The notes: a model not told the origin generated them from the sequence alone. Shown: positions 44,082-53,218, counted from the stretch's first letter. The stretch: DNA of 64,000 nucleotides from Lamellibrachia columna (GCA_963662155.1 OY759270.1:50432303-50496302); one strand, 5' to 3'. Translations and numbers: made by a program.

Positions 44082-44902
44082 CAGAACAGTCTGGACCTGC
44101 GTCGACGAAAATGAAGCGTCACCGTCACTCTACCGTATTCGAATGGCACGCGCCGACCCATGTCGTCCCTTATATCCACCTCGATCGAATCGAAGTGCGA
44201 GTACAACAGAGGCACGTAGTGCACGTTAGTGAAACGAGCGGACACCCTGTCACCGTTACGTCCGCGAATCGGAAGGGGTCGCAACAGAGGTGCGAGAGTG
44301 TTACCCACTATGCGAGACTCCACGATGTTCGTGTAGACGTATAGGGTGTCGAACCCCTGTGTCAATTTCACCACATCTTCGGCCTCGAAGTGGAAGGGAT
44401 ACGACGAGTCGGAAGGGCGGGAGTCCATGGTGGTGGAGGATGACGCCGTAGCCGAGTCGCTGGATACGGGTTTACGGAATCCTAACATGGACGCCGTCGT
44501 GGGGTGCGGTATGGTGAACAGGGTGTTCGCTGTCATGTGTAACGTCATTTTCTGAGTGACGGAACTATAGCTCATTTGCGCCTGCGTAGTCGACGTCCTC
44601 AGAGTGTACAGTCCCTTGTTGACGTGATACATCAATGTTAACGGATCGTCGTAAAACCCACACGACAACTTCGTACGTCGGTACGTGTGCGGAGCATCGA
44701 CCGGGTTGAGGAATAACCAGGCATCGTTCTCTGTGACGTTGTACCAAGTGTGCGGATACTGGACTTCAGCCAATCCACACTCCCACTCGCCGGTAAGATC
44801 TATGCGTTGAGGTAAGTGCGTGACGTAATGGGTCAAGGTGTTGTCGGGGTGCATCTCCATGGAAGCGTTGCTGGGCAGCGTCATGTAGAAATCAGTCGCC
44901 AT
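44081..44902 (-). CDS. Penton (minor capsid protein, single jelly-roll)
   Basis: 273 residues. The N-terminal block FYMTLPSNASM followed by GEWECGLAEVQYPHTWYN is diagnostic of the Polinton minor capsid protein, which forms pentamers at capsid vertices. The middle (about residues 145-170) is Ser/Thr-rich and probably a surface loop. The C-terminal half carries FTNVHYVPLLYSHFDSIEVD, then an Arg-rich end. The first codons overlap the end of the upstream 105-residue gene by 11 bases. No break is seen. Confidence 0.92.
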   Translation of the reverse strand: MATDFYMTLPSNASMEMHPDNTLTHYVTHLPQRIDLTGEWECGLAEVQYPHTWYNVTENDAWLFLNPVDAPHTYRRTKLSCGFYDDPLTLMYHVNKGLYTLRTSTTQAQMSYSSVTQKMTLHMTANTLFTIPHPTTASMLGFRKPVSSDSATASSSTTMDSRPSDSSYPFHFEAEDVVKLTQGFDTLYVYTNIVESRIVGNTLAPLLRPLPIRGRNGDRVSARFTNVHYVPLLYSHFDSIEVDIRDDMGRRVPFEYGRVTVTLHFRRRRSRLF

Positions 44903-45209
44903 TGCGTCTCAACGTGGGATTGGGCAGTAGGTAACCCAACGAACTACTCAACAGAGCCGTCCACAGATTAGAATCGCCGCGACCTGTCGTCAGGTTGTAA
45001 ATGCTGATCAGAATGACCGTGTACAGGACGACGACCTGACACAGAAACACGATCTCCTCTTTGGGACACGCGGTACCGAAAATATGCCAGGGAGTGCTGT
45101 CTGGCTCGTTCGGTGCAGCGTCAGTACAATCCGCGTCCTGCTCCTCCTCGTCTATGGTGGTGAGGCAAGGCGGTGGTGGTGGTGGTGGTGGTGTCGCGTC
45201 GTGTGTCAT
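44892..45209 (-). CDS. Small membrane protein with poly-Pro N-terminus
   Basis: 105 residues. Residues 7-14 are consecutive prolines encoded by a GGT/ACC repeat (about 45,168-45,193), then an acidic stretch. A single hydrophobic helix (IVFLCQVVVLYTVILISIYN, about residues 53-72) is followed by LWTALLSSSLGYLLPNP, a motif I associate with a conserved but unnamed Polinton gene. It starts 30 bases after the integrase stop and overlaps the penton start. Possible virion membrane or entry role; this is inference from topology only. Confidence 0.75.
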   Translation of the reverse strand: MTHDATPPPPPPPPCLTTIDEEEQDADCTDAAPNEPDSTPWHIFGTACPKEEIVFLCQVVVLYTVILISIYNLTTGRGDSNLWTALLSSSLGYLLPNPTLRRNGD

Positions 45210-45239
45210 GTCCCGAATGCAGTGTCGTCATGTGCGCGG

Positions 45240-46307
45240 CTAGGCTTTATAGTTGACGAGTCCCTTGGCATCGATCCAGCTGTTGAAGTAGGAGCCATAG
45301 CCGAACCATTTCACCAAAGCTTCCTTACGTTTACCAACCGTACGGCGTTTCAGTACCGCTTCAACACGGTACACTTTATCAAAGGGTACCGTCACCTTCT
45401 GCAGCTCCAGTTCGTAGAAGGTACCCTCCAGCTCTTCGCCGAGATCGTCCCGCAAGCGATACACGGGTGGGTCGGAGGGGTGAACCTCGTGTACCGTGAA
45501 CAACTCTTCGCTCCAGTTCGTCTCGTAGCCCTTTTCGAACGTGCGTTTGTACTTGCTGACACGCACGCGATCCGACACGCGCAACTTGGGCACGCCCTTG
45601 CCATCGTGACCGTACAGACGTTGCCACACCTGTTCTTGGTTCTGTGCATTCACCTGTGACGGCGCCATACCGATCATGCGGTGGCGGGCATTGTTATACG
45701 ATCGCATCAAGTCCGGAAGGATGTCGACGTACCGCCACGACTGGTGTTTCGTGAAGTAGCGCCACATGCGCGTCTTCAACGTTCGGTTGAACCGTTCCAC
45801 GACGGCTGCCTTCGTCTCCGCGTTGTGCGTGTAGAAGTAATGGATGTCGTAACGCTTCAATAGCGCCTGAACGGATTTGTTCCGAAATTCTCTGCCTTGA
45901 TCCGTCTGCAAGGTCAGGGGGCAAACGTCGACGAACTTGGATTGCAGCGCTTTTACCAACGACGCCGCGGACTTGTTCTTCATGGGAACACACCAGGCCA
46001 CTTTCGAGAAGACGTCGATCATCGTGAGGAGAAAGGCCATACCGTCGTTGACGTCTTTGACCTTCGTCATGTCTACGAGATCGGCCTGCCACTGCTGATG
46101 CATACCACCCACGATGACTTGTCGTCTCTTGAAATGACGTCTCGCTGGTTTGTGTAAGGTGTAGGCGTCCTGTGCCGACAACCATGCCTTGACGGTCTTC
46201 TGTGGCAGGCGCGTGACGCGTCGCAAGCCATCGACGCCGCCATAACTGCCTACCTTCGTGGGATCGAAGTAGACCTCGCTCAAGGAGCGTTCTCCCCTCT
46301 GAGCCAT
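45240..46307 (-). CDS. INT: Retroviral-type integrase with chromodomain
   Basis: 355 residues from the ATG at 46,307. The frame is open a further 67 codons upstream, but that extension lacks integrase features and overlaps another gene, so I chose the internal ATG. The DDE core is Asp76 in WQADLVDM, Asp136 in LQTDQGREF and Glu171 in VVERFNRTLK. About residues 310-352 form a chromodomain (VEAVLKRR ... ALVKWFGYG ... SWIDA), which in related elements directs integration to marked chromatin. The enzyme inserts element ends with a 6-bp stagger, matching the GACATC duplication. Its start overlaps the stop of a 53-residue gene (TGATG). Confidence 0.95.
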   Translation of the reverse strand: MAQRGERSLSEVYFDPTKVGSYGGVDGLRRVTRLPQKTVKAWLSAQDAYTLHKPARRHFKRRQVIVGGMHQQWQADLVDMTKVKDVNDGMAFLLTMIDVFSKVAWCVPMKNKSAASLVKALQSKFVDVCPLTLQTDQGREFRNKSVQALLKRYDIHYFYTHNAETKAAVVERFNRTLKTRMWRYFTKHQSWRYVDILPDLMRSYNNARHRMIGMAPSQVNAQNQEQVWQRLYGHDGKGVPKLRVSDRVRVSKYKRTFEKGYETNWSEELFTVHEVHPSDPPVYRLRDDLGEELEGTFYELELQKVTVPFDKVYRVEAVLKRRTVGKRKEALVKWFGYGSYFNSWIDAKGLVNYKA

Positions 46308-46468
46308 CAAAAGAGGTGGAGGATCGATGTGTTGACGGGGGCGGTGCCGTTGACTCCGGAGTCCCACTGTTGACGAATGACGAGGAGCACGCCGACGTGT
46401 ATTAGGACACACACTATGGCACCCACAATGACAGCGGTGGAACAACAACGGTCTAGCGGAGTAACCAT
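46307..46468 (-). CDS. 53-residue single-pass membrane microprotein
   Basis: ATG at 46,468, stop TGA at 46,309-46,307, the A of which starts the integrase ATG. A hydrophobic helix, AVIVGAIVCVLIHVGVLLVI (residues 12-31), is preceded by a Cys pair and followed by a polar tail with an NGT glycosylation sequon. A 16-base overlap with the previous small frame and the one-base overlap with integrase argue that it is translated. No homologue is known to me. Confidence 0.6.
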   Translation of the reverse strand: MVTPLDRCCSTAVIVGAIVCVLIHVGVLLVIRQQWDSGVNGTAPVNTSILHLF

Positions 46469-46587
46469 AGTCGGAATAACACCTGTTGTATAAGAATGCC
46501 GGCTGCAACGTCTCCCAGCACGGTAAGTCCTTCGAACAATAGCGCAGCGACGATGGATCGGTACGTGTCCTGTGGATCGATGAGCAT
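46453..46587 (-). CDS. 44-residue hydrophobic protein, duplicate of the upstream one
   Basis: Starts MLIDPQDTYRSIVAALLFEG, closely paralleling MSPDPQDLVYQSVVGAIFIS of the next gene upstream. Both have a PQD motif followed by a hydrophobic helix and a QQxLF ending. The DNA around both starts is also duplicated (CCAGCCAATGACG at about 46,632 and 46,892). A tandem duplication of about 260 bp produced the pair. Confidence 0.55.
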   Translation of the reverse strand: MLIDPQDTYRSIVAALLFEGLTVLGDVAAGILIQQVLFRLWLLR

Positions 46588-46615
46588 GACTGCTACGGAT
46601 ACGCGTCGTACCACC

Positions 46616-46837
46616 TTATACGGTTTTCCTACCAGCCAATGACGACGAAGCCTTGCGCGATGCGGGGGGAGGGTGGGTGGGTGGACGAGGAATGGTCCAT
46701 TCGTCGAGCGTGGGGGGTTCGAATAACGACTGTTGCATAAAACTTTGGAGTATACCGTGAGCCATCATGTAAAGTCCACTGATAAATATAGCACCGACGA
46801 CGGACTGGTAAACGAGGTCCTGTGGATCGGGCGACAT
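46616..46837 (-). CDS. 73-residue hydrophobic protein with Pro-rich tail
   Basis: Hydrophobic helix at about residues 10-30 (VVGAIFISGLYMMAHGILQS), then a proline-rich tail (PRPPTHPPPAS) ending SRKASSSLAGRKTV. The last residues parallel ERRKALTSLAGWDNL at the end of the preceding 257-residue gene. The duplicated unit thus joined the end of one gene to the start of another. The frame is open nine codons further up. Confidence 0.55.
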   Translation of the reverse strand: MSPDPQDLVYQSVVGAIFISGLYMMAHGILQSFMQQSLFEPPTLDEWTIPRPPTHPPPASRKASSSLAGRKTV

Positions 46838-46873
46838 GACGAACACTGTGCTACGGACACGCATCGTACCATC

Positions 46874-47647
46874 CTATAGGTTGTCCCAACCAGCCAATGA
46901 CGTCAAAGCCTTGCGTCTTTCGGGGGGTGGGGTGGGCATGGTATGTTCCATTCGACGGCTCTTACGACCGAGGGGTGTCCAACTTAGCGATCTGCGTGCA
47001 CTACCTGATGCAGCACGCGGAGTAGGACTGGATCGACGAGAGGGAGTGATCGATGGCTCCGGACGTATGTAGGCTCTTCTGGCGACGTTACCGACCAACG
47101 TCATGGGTAGGTTGATGGCACGGAGTTGTCGTGCGAACGGCTGCCAACCCGTCGGAGCGGTCTTGCTCTTACGCAACAGATCATTAACGAGATCCACCAC
47201 GTTACTTCCGACAACCGGCACGCCCTCGTGTACCAGTTCACCGCGAGCGGTCCACGTGATGTCTCTCTTGAGATGCTCCATCAAACGGCTGGCTTTGGCC
47301 TGCATTGTCCTGGGTACGGTGGCCAAGACGGTGGCCTCCAGTCCGCTAATAGGAGCGCGGACTGCACCCTCCGACCCCGACTCCGACGCCACCTCCGACT
47401 CGTTCACCGTGACCACGCGTAGCGGTTCCTTGATGCGTTTAGTGGCCAAGACGTTGTACCGCTGCAACACCTGATTATACAGGGTCACCTTGGTCCCGTC
47501 GTCTAGGTCATTTCTATCTAGGATGGTCTTCATCTCGTCATCGAGGGCTTGCACCTTCTTGCCTAAGGTGTCGGTCGCGGGTGGGGGTGACCGAAGCGTG
47601 TCCAACAGTCGCGGGTCCACCAAGGCCATCTTGCGTGCGTGTTCCAT
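46874..47647 (-). CDS. Polinton accessory/virion protein, 257 residues
   Basis: Function unknown. The N-terminal half is helical and charged (KMALVDPRLLDTLR and LDDEMKTILDRNDL, then YNQVLQRYNVLA), typical of a conserved Polinton gene found between ATPase and capsid genes. The middle (residues 125-190) looks folded (VVDLVNDLLRKSKTAPTGW). The last 60 residues are Ser/Pro/Arg-rich and disordered, suggesting nucleic-acid contact. It begins four bases after the preceding stop. Confidence 0.75.
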   Translation of the reverse strand: MEHARKMALVDPRLLDTLRSPPPATDTLGKKVQALDDEMKTILDRNDLDDGTKVTLYNQVLQRYNVLATKRIKEPLRVVTVNESEVASESGSEGAVRAPISGLEATVLATVPRTMQAKASRLMEHLKRDITWTARGELVHEGVPVVGSNVVDLVNDLLRKSKTAPTGWQPFARQLRAINLPMTLVGNVARRAYIRPEPSITPSRRSSPTPRAASGSARRSLSWTPLGRKSRRMEHTMPTPPPERRKALTSLAGWDNL

Positions 47648-47651
47648 GTAT

Positions 47652-48020
47652 CTACCGTTGGGTCAGCACCTGTTGGAGCAAGGGTATCAAGACCGAACTT
47701 GCCAACGGTGCTAGGAAGGCCGATAGGAAACCGCCGCTCTGTCCCGCGCCAACCTGCTGTTGCAGCAAGATGCGTCTTCTTCTGGCAGCGAGCGTTCGTC
47801 TATTAGCCAACTCGCGTAACTTCGCCCTGTATTTATGCAATCGTCGCCTCTGTAAAGCGGTCAATGGAATGTTCTTTGTTAGTATGTTGTAGGCACACTC
47901 GGCTAGTGCACACAGCAGATCGGCGTCGGCGTTGGCGATTAAGGCCTTTTTAATTTTGTTGTTCTTGACTCTGGCCAGGGCCTGTATGCACACGATGTGT
48001 CTCTTCACCCGGGTAGACAT
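47652..48020 (-). CDS. Small basic conserved Polinton protein
   Basis: About 122 residues from the ATG at 48,020 (frame open eight codons upstream, with another ATG at 48,044). Very basic and helical (RRRLHKYRAKLRELANRR) with a Leu/Ala-rich middle (ADADLLCALAECAYNIL). The C-terminus is Gly-Gly then hydrophobic (SGGFLSAFLAPLASSVLIPL), a shape seen in membrane-active virion peptides. I recognise this as a recurring small Polinton gene without an agreed function. It lies 36 bases after the ATPase stop. Confidence 0.7.
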   Translation of the reverse strand: MSTRVKRHIVCIQALARVKNNKIKKALIANADADLLCALAECAYNILTKNIPLTALQRRRLHKYRAKLRELANRRTLAARRRRILLQQQVGAGQSGGFLSAFLAPLASSVLIPLLQQVLTQR

Positions 48021-48056
48021 GATGCGAATGAAGAGACTATCCACACACTCGGTCGT

Positions 48057-48683
48057 TTATACCTTCGGCAGGTACACGTACTGAACACCGTCGTCTGGAA
48101 AGATGGCCGTGCGCATACGCATGTCCTCGGGCGTGTCCTGTTTGAGATCGACCAATAGATAACCGTACGGTACCGCCGTGGCGTCTTTAAACGCCTCTTG
48201 CACGAACTTGCCGCGTCCCGGATACATCTGCCGCGCCAAGGTCGCCATCTGCGATGCGTCACGTGTATTCTTGAACACCACCATGTACTGCGAATTCAGA
48301 CTGATGGTGCGACTCTCTTTGTTTTTAGGGAACAGGTTCTGTACGAGATACAGCACGGACGTGTTCCTGTGGTGACTTTTTTTAGTGAACAGGGTCGTGA
48401 CCCGTTCGTCCGTTTCTGCCATGAGATCGTCTATGACGATGAGGTTCCTCGTTGTCGGATCGAACATGGCCGCCGTCGGTAACCCTTCCTCGAATCGCAC
48501 GTGACCCAAGTTCGGCGTTGCGTAAGCCTCTTGCCATTCTCCGTAACACCACGTTATTTGTTCGGGCGGTGGATCGATCATCGCAGCGGCGTGACGCAAC
48601 ATACGCGTCACGAAAGTACTCTTGCCGCACCCCGTCGGTCCGGCGACGATGCACGTGAAGGGGTGTTTCCATCGTGCATCCAT
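48057..48683 (-). CDS. ATP: FtsK/HerA-type genome-packaging ATPase
   Basis: 208 residues from the ATG at 48,683; the frame is open ten codons upstream with an ATG at 48,713. Walker A is GPTGCGKST (Lys21), Walker B is NLIVIDDLM (Asp85/Asp86), and a downstream polar sensor region reads TSVLYLVQNLF. This is the A32-like packaging ATPase shared by Polintons and many double-jelly-roll viruses, which pumps DNA into the capsid. It follows the polymerase stop by 8-38 bases, depending on start. Confidence 0.95.
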   Translation of the reverse strand: MDARWKHPFTCIVAGPTGCGKSTFVTRMLRHAAAMIDPPPEQITWCYGEWQEAYATPNLGHVRFEEGLPTAAMFDPTTRNLIVIDDLMAETDERVTTLFTKKSHHRNTSVLYLVQNLFPKNKESRTISLNSQYMVVFKNTRDASQMATLARQMYPGRGKFVQEAFKDATAVPYGYLLVDLKQDTPEDMRMRTAIFPDDGVQYVYLPKV

Positions 48684-48721
48684 GATTGTGTATGAAACGA
48701 GTGCAGCGTGCATCGCCTTTT

Positions 48722-51700
48722 CTACACGTCCACCGGACCCGTGGTCACCCCGTCCTCGTGCACCACGCGTTTGGCGTAAAAGAAGGTGAGTGCATCCCGT
48801 GCCTGCACGTACGTCATCACGGTAGATTTATGCACCCGGAAACCACGGTTCGATCCACCTCCGCTCCGACGGTTGGTGAGCACCGCCAGGAACGCGTCCT
48901 TGTCGATGGTGTTGTGCCGTTTGCTCAGTCCTTTGGTGCTGTACTTGTCGGTGGCTCCGAAACAATAGTACGTCTTGCTACACAACCCCACGAATCCGGC
49001 ACCGGACCACTCGACCTTGAACAGACCCGGTGTCCTCTTGTCGAACGCTCTTCGCGCCTTACAGCACGCCTCGTCTCCGACCCACGGTCGATTGGCGAGA
49101 CGACAGCGCACGTAGTCGTTCCGATGGTCGTCGCAACATTCCGATGGGAGCCATTCGGAACGATGTCGGAAATAATGTTCTCGTAGTTCCGGGGTCACGA
49201 GGTCGTCGACGGACTCGCCGGTCAAGGCCAAATAGGCAGAATCTGTATCCATCTCGCAGTACTCGAACAGAGGGCGCTCCACGTATCGGATGATGAAGTC
49301 GTAATAGAACTGCAACATGCGCATCTTGGCGTACTGCAGAACGAAGAATCCCACGTGTACGGGTAGGGTGTACTTGACGATTTTCTTGTTCAACTCTATC
49401 TCGTACGCATCGTCGACGACGATATCGAGTTGTCGGAACCGTTTATTGTTGACCAGGATCGATGCCGCCTTCTCCGTGCAGTAGCTGACGTCACGATGTC
49501 GGTCGACGTTGGTGATGGTCTTTCCGTAGCCCGAGTTCCCCAGCAACTTCATGGTGTCCGCGATGATGGTCTTGTCTTGGTGAACGTCGCCCTCGCGTCG
49601 GGCCTTGGACACTGCATCGCCGAACCGCCGGAAACACGGAATGGGATCGTATTCGACGACCTGGTACACGTGCAGTACCTCGAGACCGTGGTCCAGATAC
49701 CATCGCAGCAGTGGCGTTGCGAGCAGTATCTTATCGCCGCAATAACTACCCACGAGCATGCGTCGCGGAGTCTTCATGATGTCGTGTTCTTCGGCGTATC
49801 GGCGCATGAACGGACCGAGATCCTCGCGTATCAGACTGATGTTCTTGAACACGGGCTGCATCTCGGCAAAGTGCGCGCGCAATTCTTCCGGTACGCGTAT
49901 GTCGCACTCGATCATGCCGAACACGGTTCCTGCACGCACTCCGTTCAGGATCTGTTGTGACGTCATCGTCCATCGCACGTGTCGACGTCGGGGAAATGCT
50001 GCATCCACACACTTGCGTACGGCCGGGGTTCGTCTCATCTCTTTCCACTCGCATTCCCACAACTCGACGACTGTGACAAAGTGTCGTAGGTAGGCGGTGG
50101 TCTTTCGGGTCTCGGCGAGCAGTTCCGCCATTGGTCTCCCGTTGACGGCGTTCACCTCGTCACGGTTGCACGAGCAACCGTGAAAAAAGCACCCTTGGAA
50201 CTGATAAGCCGTCTTCGTCTCGCTGCACCATCCGTCCACCCGATGTTTGCCTATTCTCTTCTCTCGTCCGTTGATCTGATGTCGTATGGGACGTCCCGTG
50301 CGTTCGGATTCCCACGTCAACCATTCTCCAGCCATCTGTCCGTACAGCTGCGCCGATTCGGGGCGGAAGTCCTTCTCTGCTCGTCGTCGCGTGTACCATC
50401 CCATGGGCATGTCTTGCATGAGCGACCACAGGTACAGTGCGTTCGCATCGTATCCGACGATCGCTCGACAAGGACGAGCCGCCTCTCCGTACTCGTTCTG
50501 ACGTAGCGTGGTGACCCCTTTCTCGTGATAGCGATGAAAGATGATCGAAGGCCCGCCTACAATGTTCTCTTTGACGAGGTCGTGCAGGTCTTTATTCTTC
50601 TCGTTGAAGATGGTAAAGTAGGTCTTCTCTGGAAGGTCGTTGAACAGGTACAGCAGGGTCAGACCAGGTACGCTGATACCTTGCTTGAACATGTCTATTC
50701 CCCGTTGTCGATAGAACGCGAACTGTCTGTCGATGGCCTGTAGAAAGGGAACCACGTCCCTGTTGTTGTACCAGACGAGAAAGTCCCGCAACGTCGTCAT
50801 GCCATTGACGCGCCAGGCCTCCTGACAACTGGCGTAATCCTCGTCTGAAATACCTTCGTTCTTCAGTCGACTGAAGAAGGCCTCTTTCGGTGGAAGTGCG
50901 GTGTCGTCGAGTCTCTCCAGCCGGTCTATGTACTCGTACGGGAAATGACCTTTCGTCACCTCGCATCCGTACGCTTTCAGATACTTGTCGTAGCTGAACC
51001 CGGGGGCTATGTAGTTGATCATGTCTAGGAATTTCAGCTGATCCGTCGAAAGACACATGAAAGTGTTGTTGCGTTTGATGACGAACATTGCCCCGACGCC
51101 GTCGTTCTCTTCTGTCTTGTTGCCCTCTTGCTCCCTCTCGTCCTCGTCCTCGGCTTCGTCTTGTTCCACGGTCTTTGAAGTCGTCAGGAAGTACGGTATG
51201 AGGAACTGTTTGATGGCATTGAGATCATACTTCCCCGAATTGAACCCGATGACTGGTAACTGACGCATCCATCCATACAGTTGTCCCATCAGCGTTTTGT
51301 ACGGATTGGTTGCCGGTCGAGCTTTCTTCTCGGCGGTCTCTCGTGCAGCTGCCTCCCGTGCAGCTGCCTCCCGTGCGTCCCATTTCGTCAGCTCTTCTGC
51401 TAGTTGGTCCAACACATGATCGTATGAGTCTTTGATCTTGTCGTACGCGGCCTCGCTCATCGATTGCAGGATAGTCATCATGGTGCTCACCAACTTGTTG
51501 GTGTCTCCGTCCGTGACGATGCATGTCACCTGTTCGTGTCCGGGTACGTTGGATGCCACGCTAACGCTCAGCGGGACGTGACGCGCAACCCAGTGAACCT
51601 GGACACTGTCCGACGGAAGGTGTTCGGTGTCGAACCAACACTCGAAATCGAAGGTGGCTCGGTACGGATAGTACTGCAACGCTTCGGCCACTCGGATGTT

Positions 51701-53218
51701 CTCGTCTGCCAGACGTTCGAACACCGATGGAGTCGAATGGTACACGCCACCAGGATAGACTCGGCGCACACCCCCCGTACACGTGCTCTCGTGGTTGCGT
51801 AGACTCCATGCGTCTTTCCACAAACAGTCCCCACACTTCCGACATCTGTACGAGTGACAGTACATGCGTCTATCCTGGATGAGGGAAAAATGTGTCCCGT
51901 GAAGATTGAGGTAGAGTGTGTCAGGGTACTTACGTACCGAGCGACGAACGAGTTCTGCAGTTGGCGTTCCATCTTCTCCATCCGGTGGTACGAGACTGTA
52001 CACGCACACATTCGTTTGGAACGTGGTCTCTACACGATAGAGGTCGTCCATCGTGACCCCGGCAAATGCTGCCATGGGTACGCCGTCTTGGACGTAAGTC
52101 TCGTACAGCGTCTTCACAGCTGGTTCCAATCCACGACTTTCACATCCGCGATGCAGGGCCAGACATCGGAAGAGACACAGGTTGTCACTGTACCTCTTGG
52201 CATGGATGGGCTCCTTTTCCAATCCGATGACGGCTTTGTTCTTCTTGATGTACATTGGAAGGTCGGTCATTCCTACACATCCTATCGGGTGTTCGATGAT
52301 GCGATTGACGAAAAATGTGACATTGGTCACGAGTTCGCACACCCACGCCGAATCCGGTCTTTGATTGATGGCCCATTGCAGGACGTCGGTTTCTCGGATG
52401 CGTTCGAGGAACTTATCAAAGTCCTTGCTGTTGGTGATGAGACTGGGCTCGTCCAGGTAGCGTCCACAGCAGTTGCACGAGGGATGGTAGTACTTGTATT
52501 GACCCGTGTTCTTGTTCCTCAGAATGAACCCGTAACTGAGGTTAATCTTGAAAGCGTTGGTCTGTTCCTGGAACACGTTCTTCAACGGCGTCTCTAGAAC
52601 GGTCGTGTCCAGAGTCGTTAATCTGTAATCGTACCTGCACTGGAGAGGACCTCTCGTTACACGTGTCCGTATGGTCGACCAGTGAGCTCGTACGACATCT
52701 AACAGTTCCGTCGACAGGTTGTCGGCGAAGGGGAGTCGAGCAGGTGGGTCTATGGGGTCTGCATCGGTAACGAGTGGATGGTGGGGTGTGGTGTCTTCCC
52801 TGATTGATCTCTTCGGCGATGGTGGCTTCGTGACGACGCCGGTACACGCTATTCGCGCGTGCCTGGTCAGGTTATTGCGTCTAGTGAACTTCTTTCCACA
52901 TTTCGCACATGTGTACACTGTGGTCTGTTTTCTATTACTTCTACTGCTACTGCTGCTGCTGCTACTGCTAAGACGACATACGGACCTCACATGTTGTTGC
53001 AGATCGTCCCATATCTCAAACGTTGCATCGCATTTACACGAATATTTCGTTCGCTTTGCCTGGTCGCTAGGTGGCACCTCTATTGGCACCTCTAATGGCT
53101 GCGCCACCGAATACGTGTGTTCAGTCACTGTCGGTGTTGCATGTCTCGCTAGGTGGCGTTTTAGCGTTGCATACGTGTCGACCACCAGTCCGCAGTGACG
53201 ACATTGGTGACGTTTCAT
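48722..53218 (-). CDS. PolB: Protein-primed DNA polymerase B with N-terminal zinc fingers and OTU-like domain
   Basis: 1,498 residues, unbroken. It replicates the element from its ends by protein priming. Residues 6-26 and 104-125 form C2H2/C2HC fingers, with another Cys cluster at 61-81. Residues about 335-433 look OTU-like (DNLCLFRCLALH with Asp335/Cys338; His433 in GTHFSLI). The 3'-5' exonuclease has FDFECW (Asp514, Glu516), FNSGKYDLN (about 649-657) and YNNRD (807-811). Polymerase motifs are YDANALY (Asp914), KLLGNSGYG (1,215-1,223) and DTDS (1,314-1,317). A conserved VDGWCSETKTAYQFQGCFFH block (984-1,003) lies between motifs A and B. An acidic Glu/Asp insert sits at 675-697 and an AREAA repeat at 605-617. 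A TATA-like element lies 50 bp upstream. Confidence 0.98.
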   Translation of the reverse strand: MKRHQCRHCGLVVDTYATLKRHLARHATPTVTEHTYSVAQPLEVPIEVPPSDQAKRTKYSCKCDATFEIWDDLQQHVRSVCRLSSSSSSSSSRSNRKQTTVYTCAKCGKKFTRRNNLTRHARIACTGVVTKPPSPKRSIREDTTPHHPLVTDADPIDPPARLPFADNLSTELLDVVRAHWSTIRTRVTRGPLQCRYDYRLTTLDTTVLETPLKNVFQEQTNAFKINLSYGFILRNKNTGQYKYYHPSCNCCGRYLDEPSLITNSKDFDKFLERIRETDVLQWAINQRPDSAWVCELVTNVTFFVNRIIEHPIGCVGMTDLPMYIKKNKAVIGLEKEPIHAKRYSDNLCLFRCLALHRGCESRGLEPAVKTLYETYVQDGVPMAAFAGVTMDDLYRVETTFQTNVCVYSLVPPDGEDGTPTAELVRRSVRKYPDTLYLNLHGTHFSLIQDRRMYCHSYRCRKCGDCLWKDAWSLRNHESTCTGGVRRVYPGGVYHSTPSVFERLADENIRVAEALQYYPYRATFDFECWFDTEHLPSDSVQVHWVARHVPLSVSVASNVPGHEQVTCIVTDGDTNKLVSTMMTILQSMSEAAYDKIKDSYDHVLDQLAEELTKWDAREAAAREAAARETAEKKARPATNPYKTLMGQLYGWMRQLPVIGFNSGKYDLNAIKQFLIPYFLTTSKTVEQDEAEDEDEREQEGNKTEENDGVGAMFVIKRNNTFMCLSTDQLKFLDMINYIAPGFSYDKYLKAYGCEVTKGHFPYEYIDRLERLDDTALPPKEAFFSRLKNEGISDEDYASCQEAWRVNGMTTLRDFLVWYNNRDVVPFLQAIDRQFAFYRQRGIDMFKQGISVPGLTLLYLFNDLPEKTYFTIFNEKNKDLHDLVKENIVGGPSIIFHRYHEKGVTTLRQNEYGEAARPCRAIVGYDANALYLWSLMQDMPMGWYTRRRAEKDFRPESAQLYGQMAGEWLTWESERTGRPIRHQINGREKRIGKHRVDGWCSETKTAYQFQGCFFHGCSCNRDEVNAVNGRPMAELLAETRKTTAYLRHFVTVVELWECEWKEMRRTPAVRKCVDAAFPRRRHVRWTMTSQQILNGVRAGTVFGMIECDIRVPEELRAHFAEMQPVFKNISLIREDLGPFMRRYAEEHDIMKTPRRMLVGSYCGDKILLATPLLRWYLDHGLEVLHVYQVVEYDPIPCFRRFGDAVSKARREGDVHQDKTIIADTMKLLGNSGYGKTITNVDRHRDVSYCTEKAASILVNNKRFRQLDIVVDDAYEIELNKKIVKYTLPVHVGFFVLQYAKMRMLQFYYDFIIRYVERPLFEYCEMDTDSAYLALTGESVDDLVTPELREHYFRHRSEWLPSECCDDHRNDYVRCRLANRPWVGDEACCKARRAFDKRTPGLFKVEWSGAGFVGLCSKTYYCFGATDKYSTKGLSKRHNTIDKDAFLAVLTNRRSGGGSNRGFRVHKSTVMTYVQARDALTFFYAKRVVHEDGVTTGPVDV

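Noticed and set aside
46308..46508. 67-codon N-terminal extension of integrase
   Set aside because: It has no integrase features, is Cys/His/Arg-rich by chance, and overlaps the better supported membrane microprotein. The ATG at 46,307 fits better.
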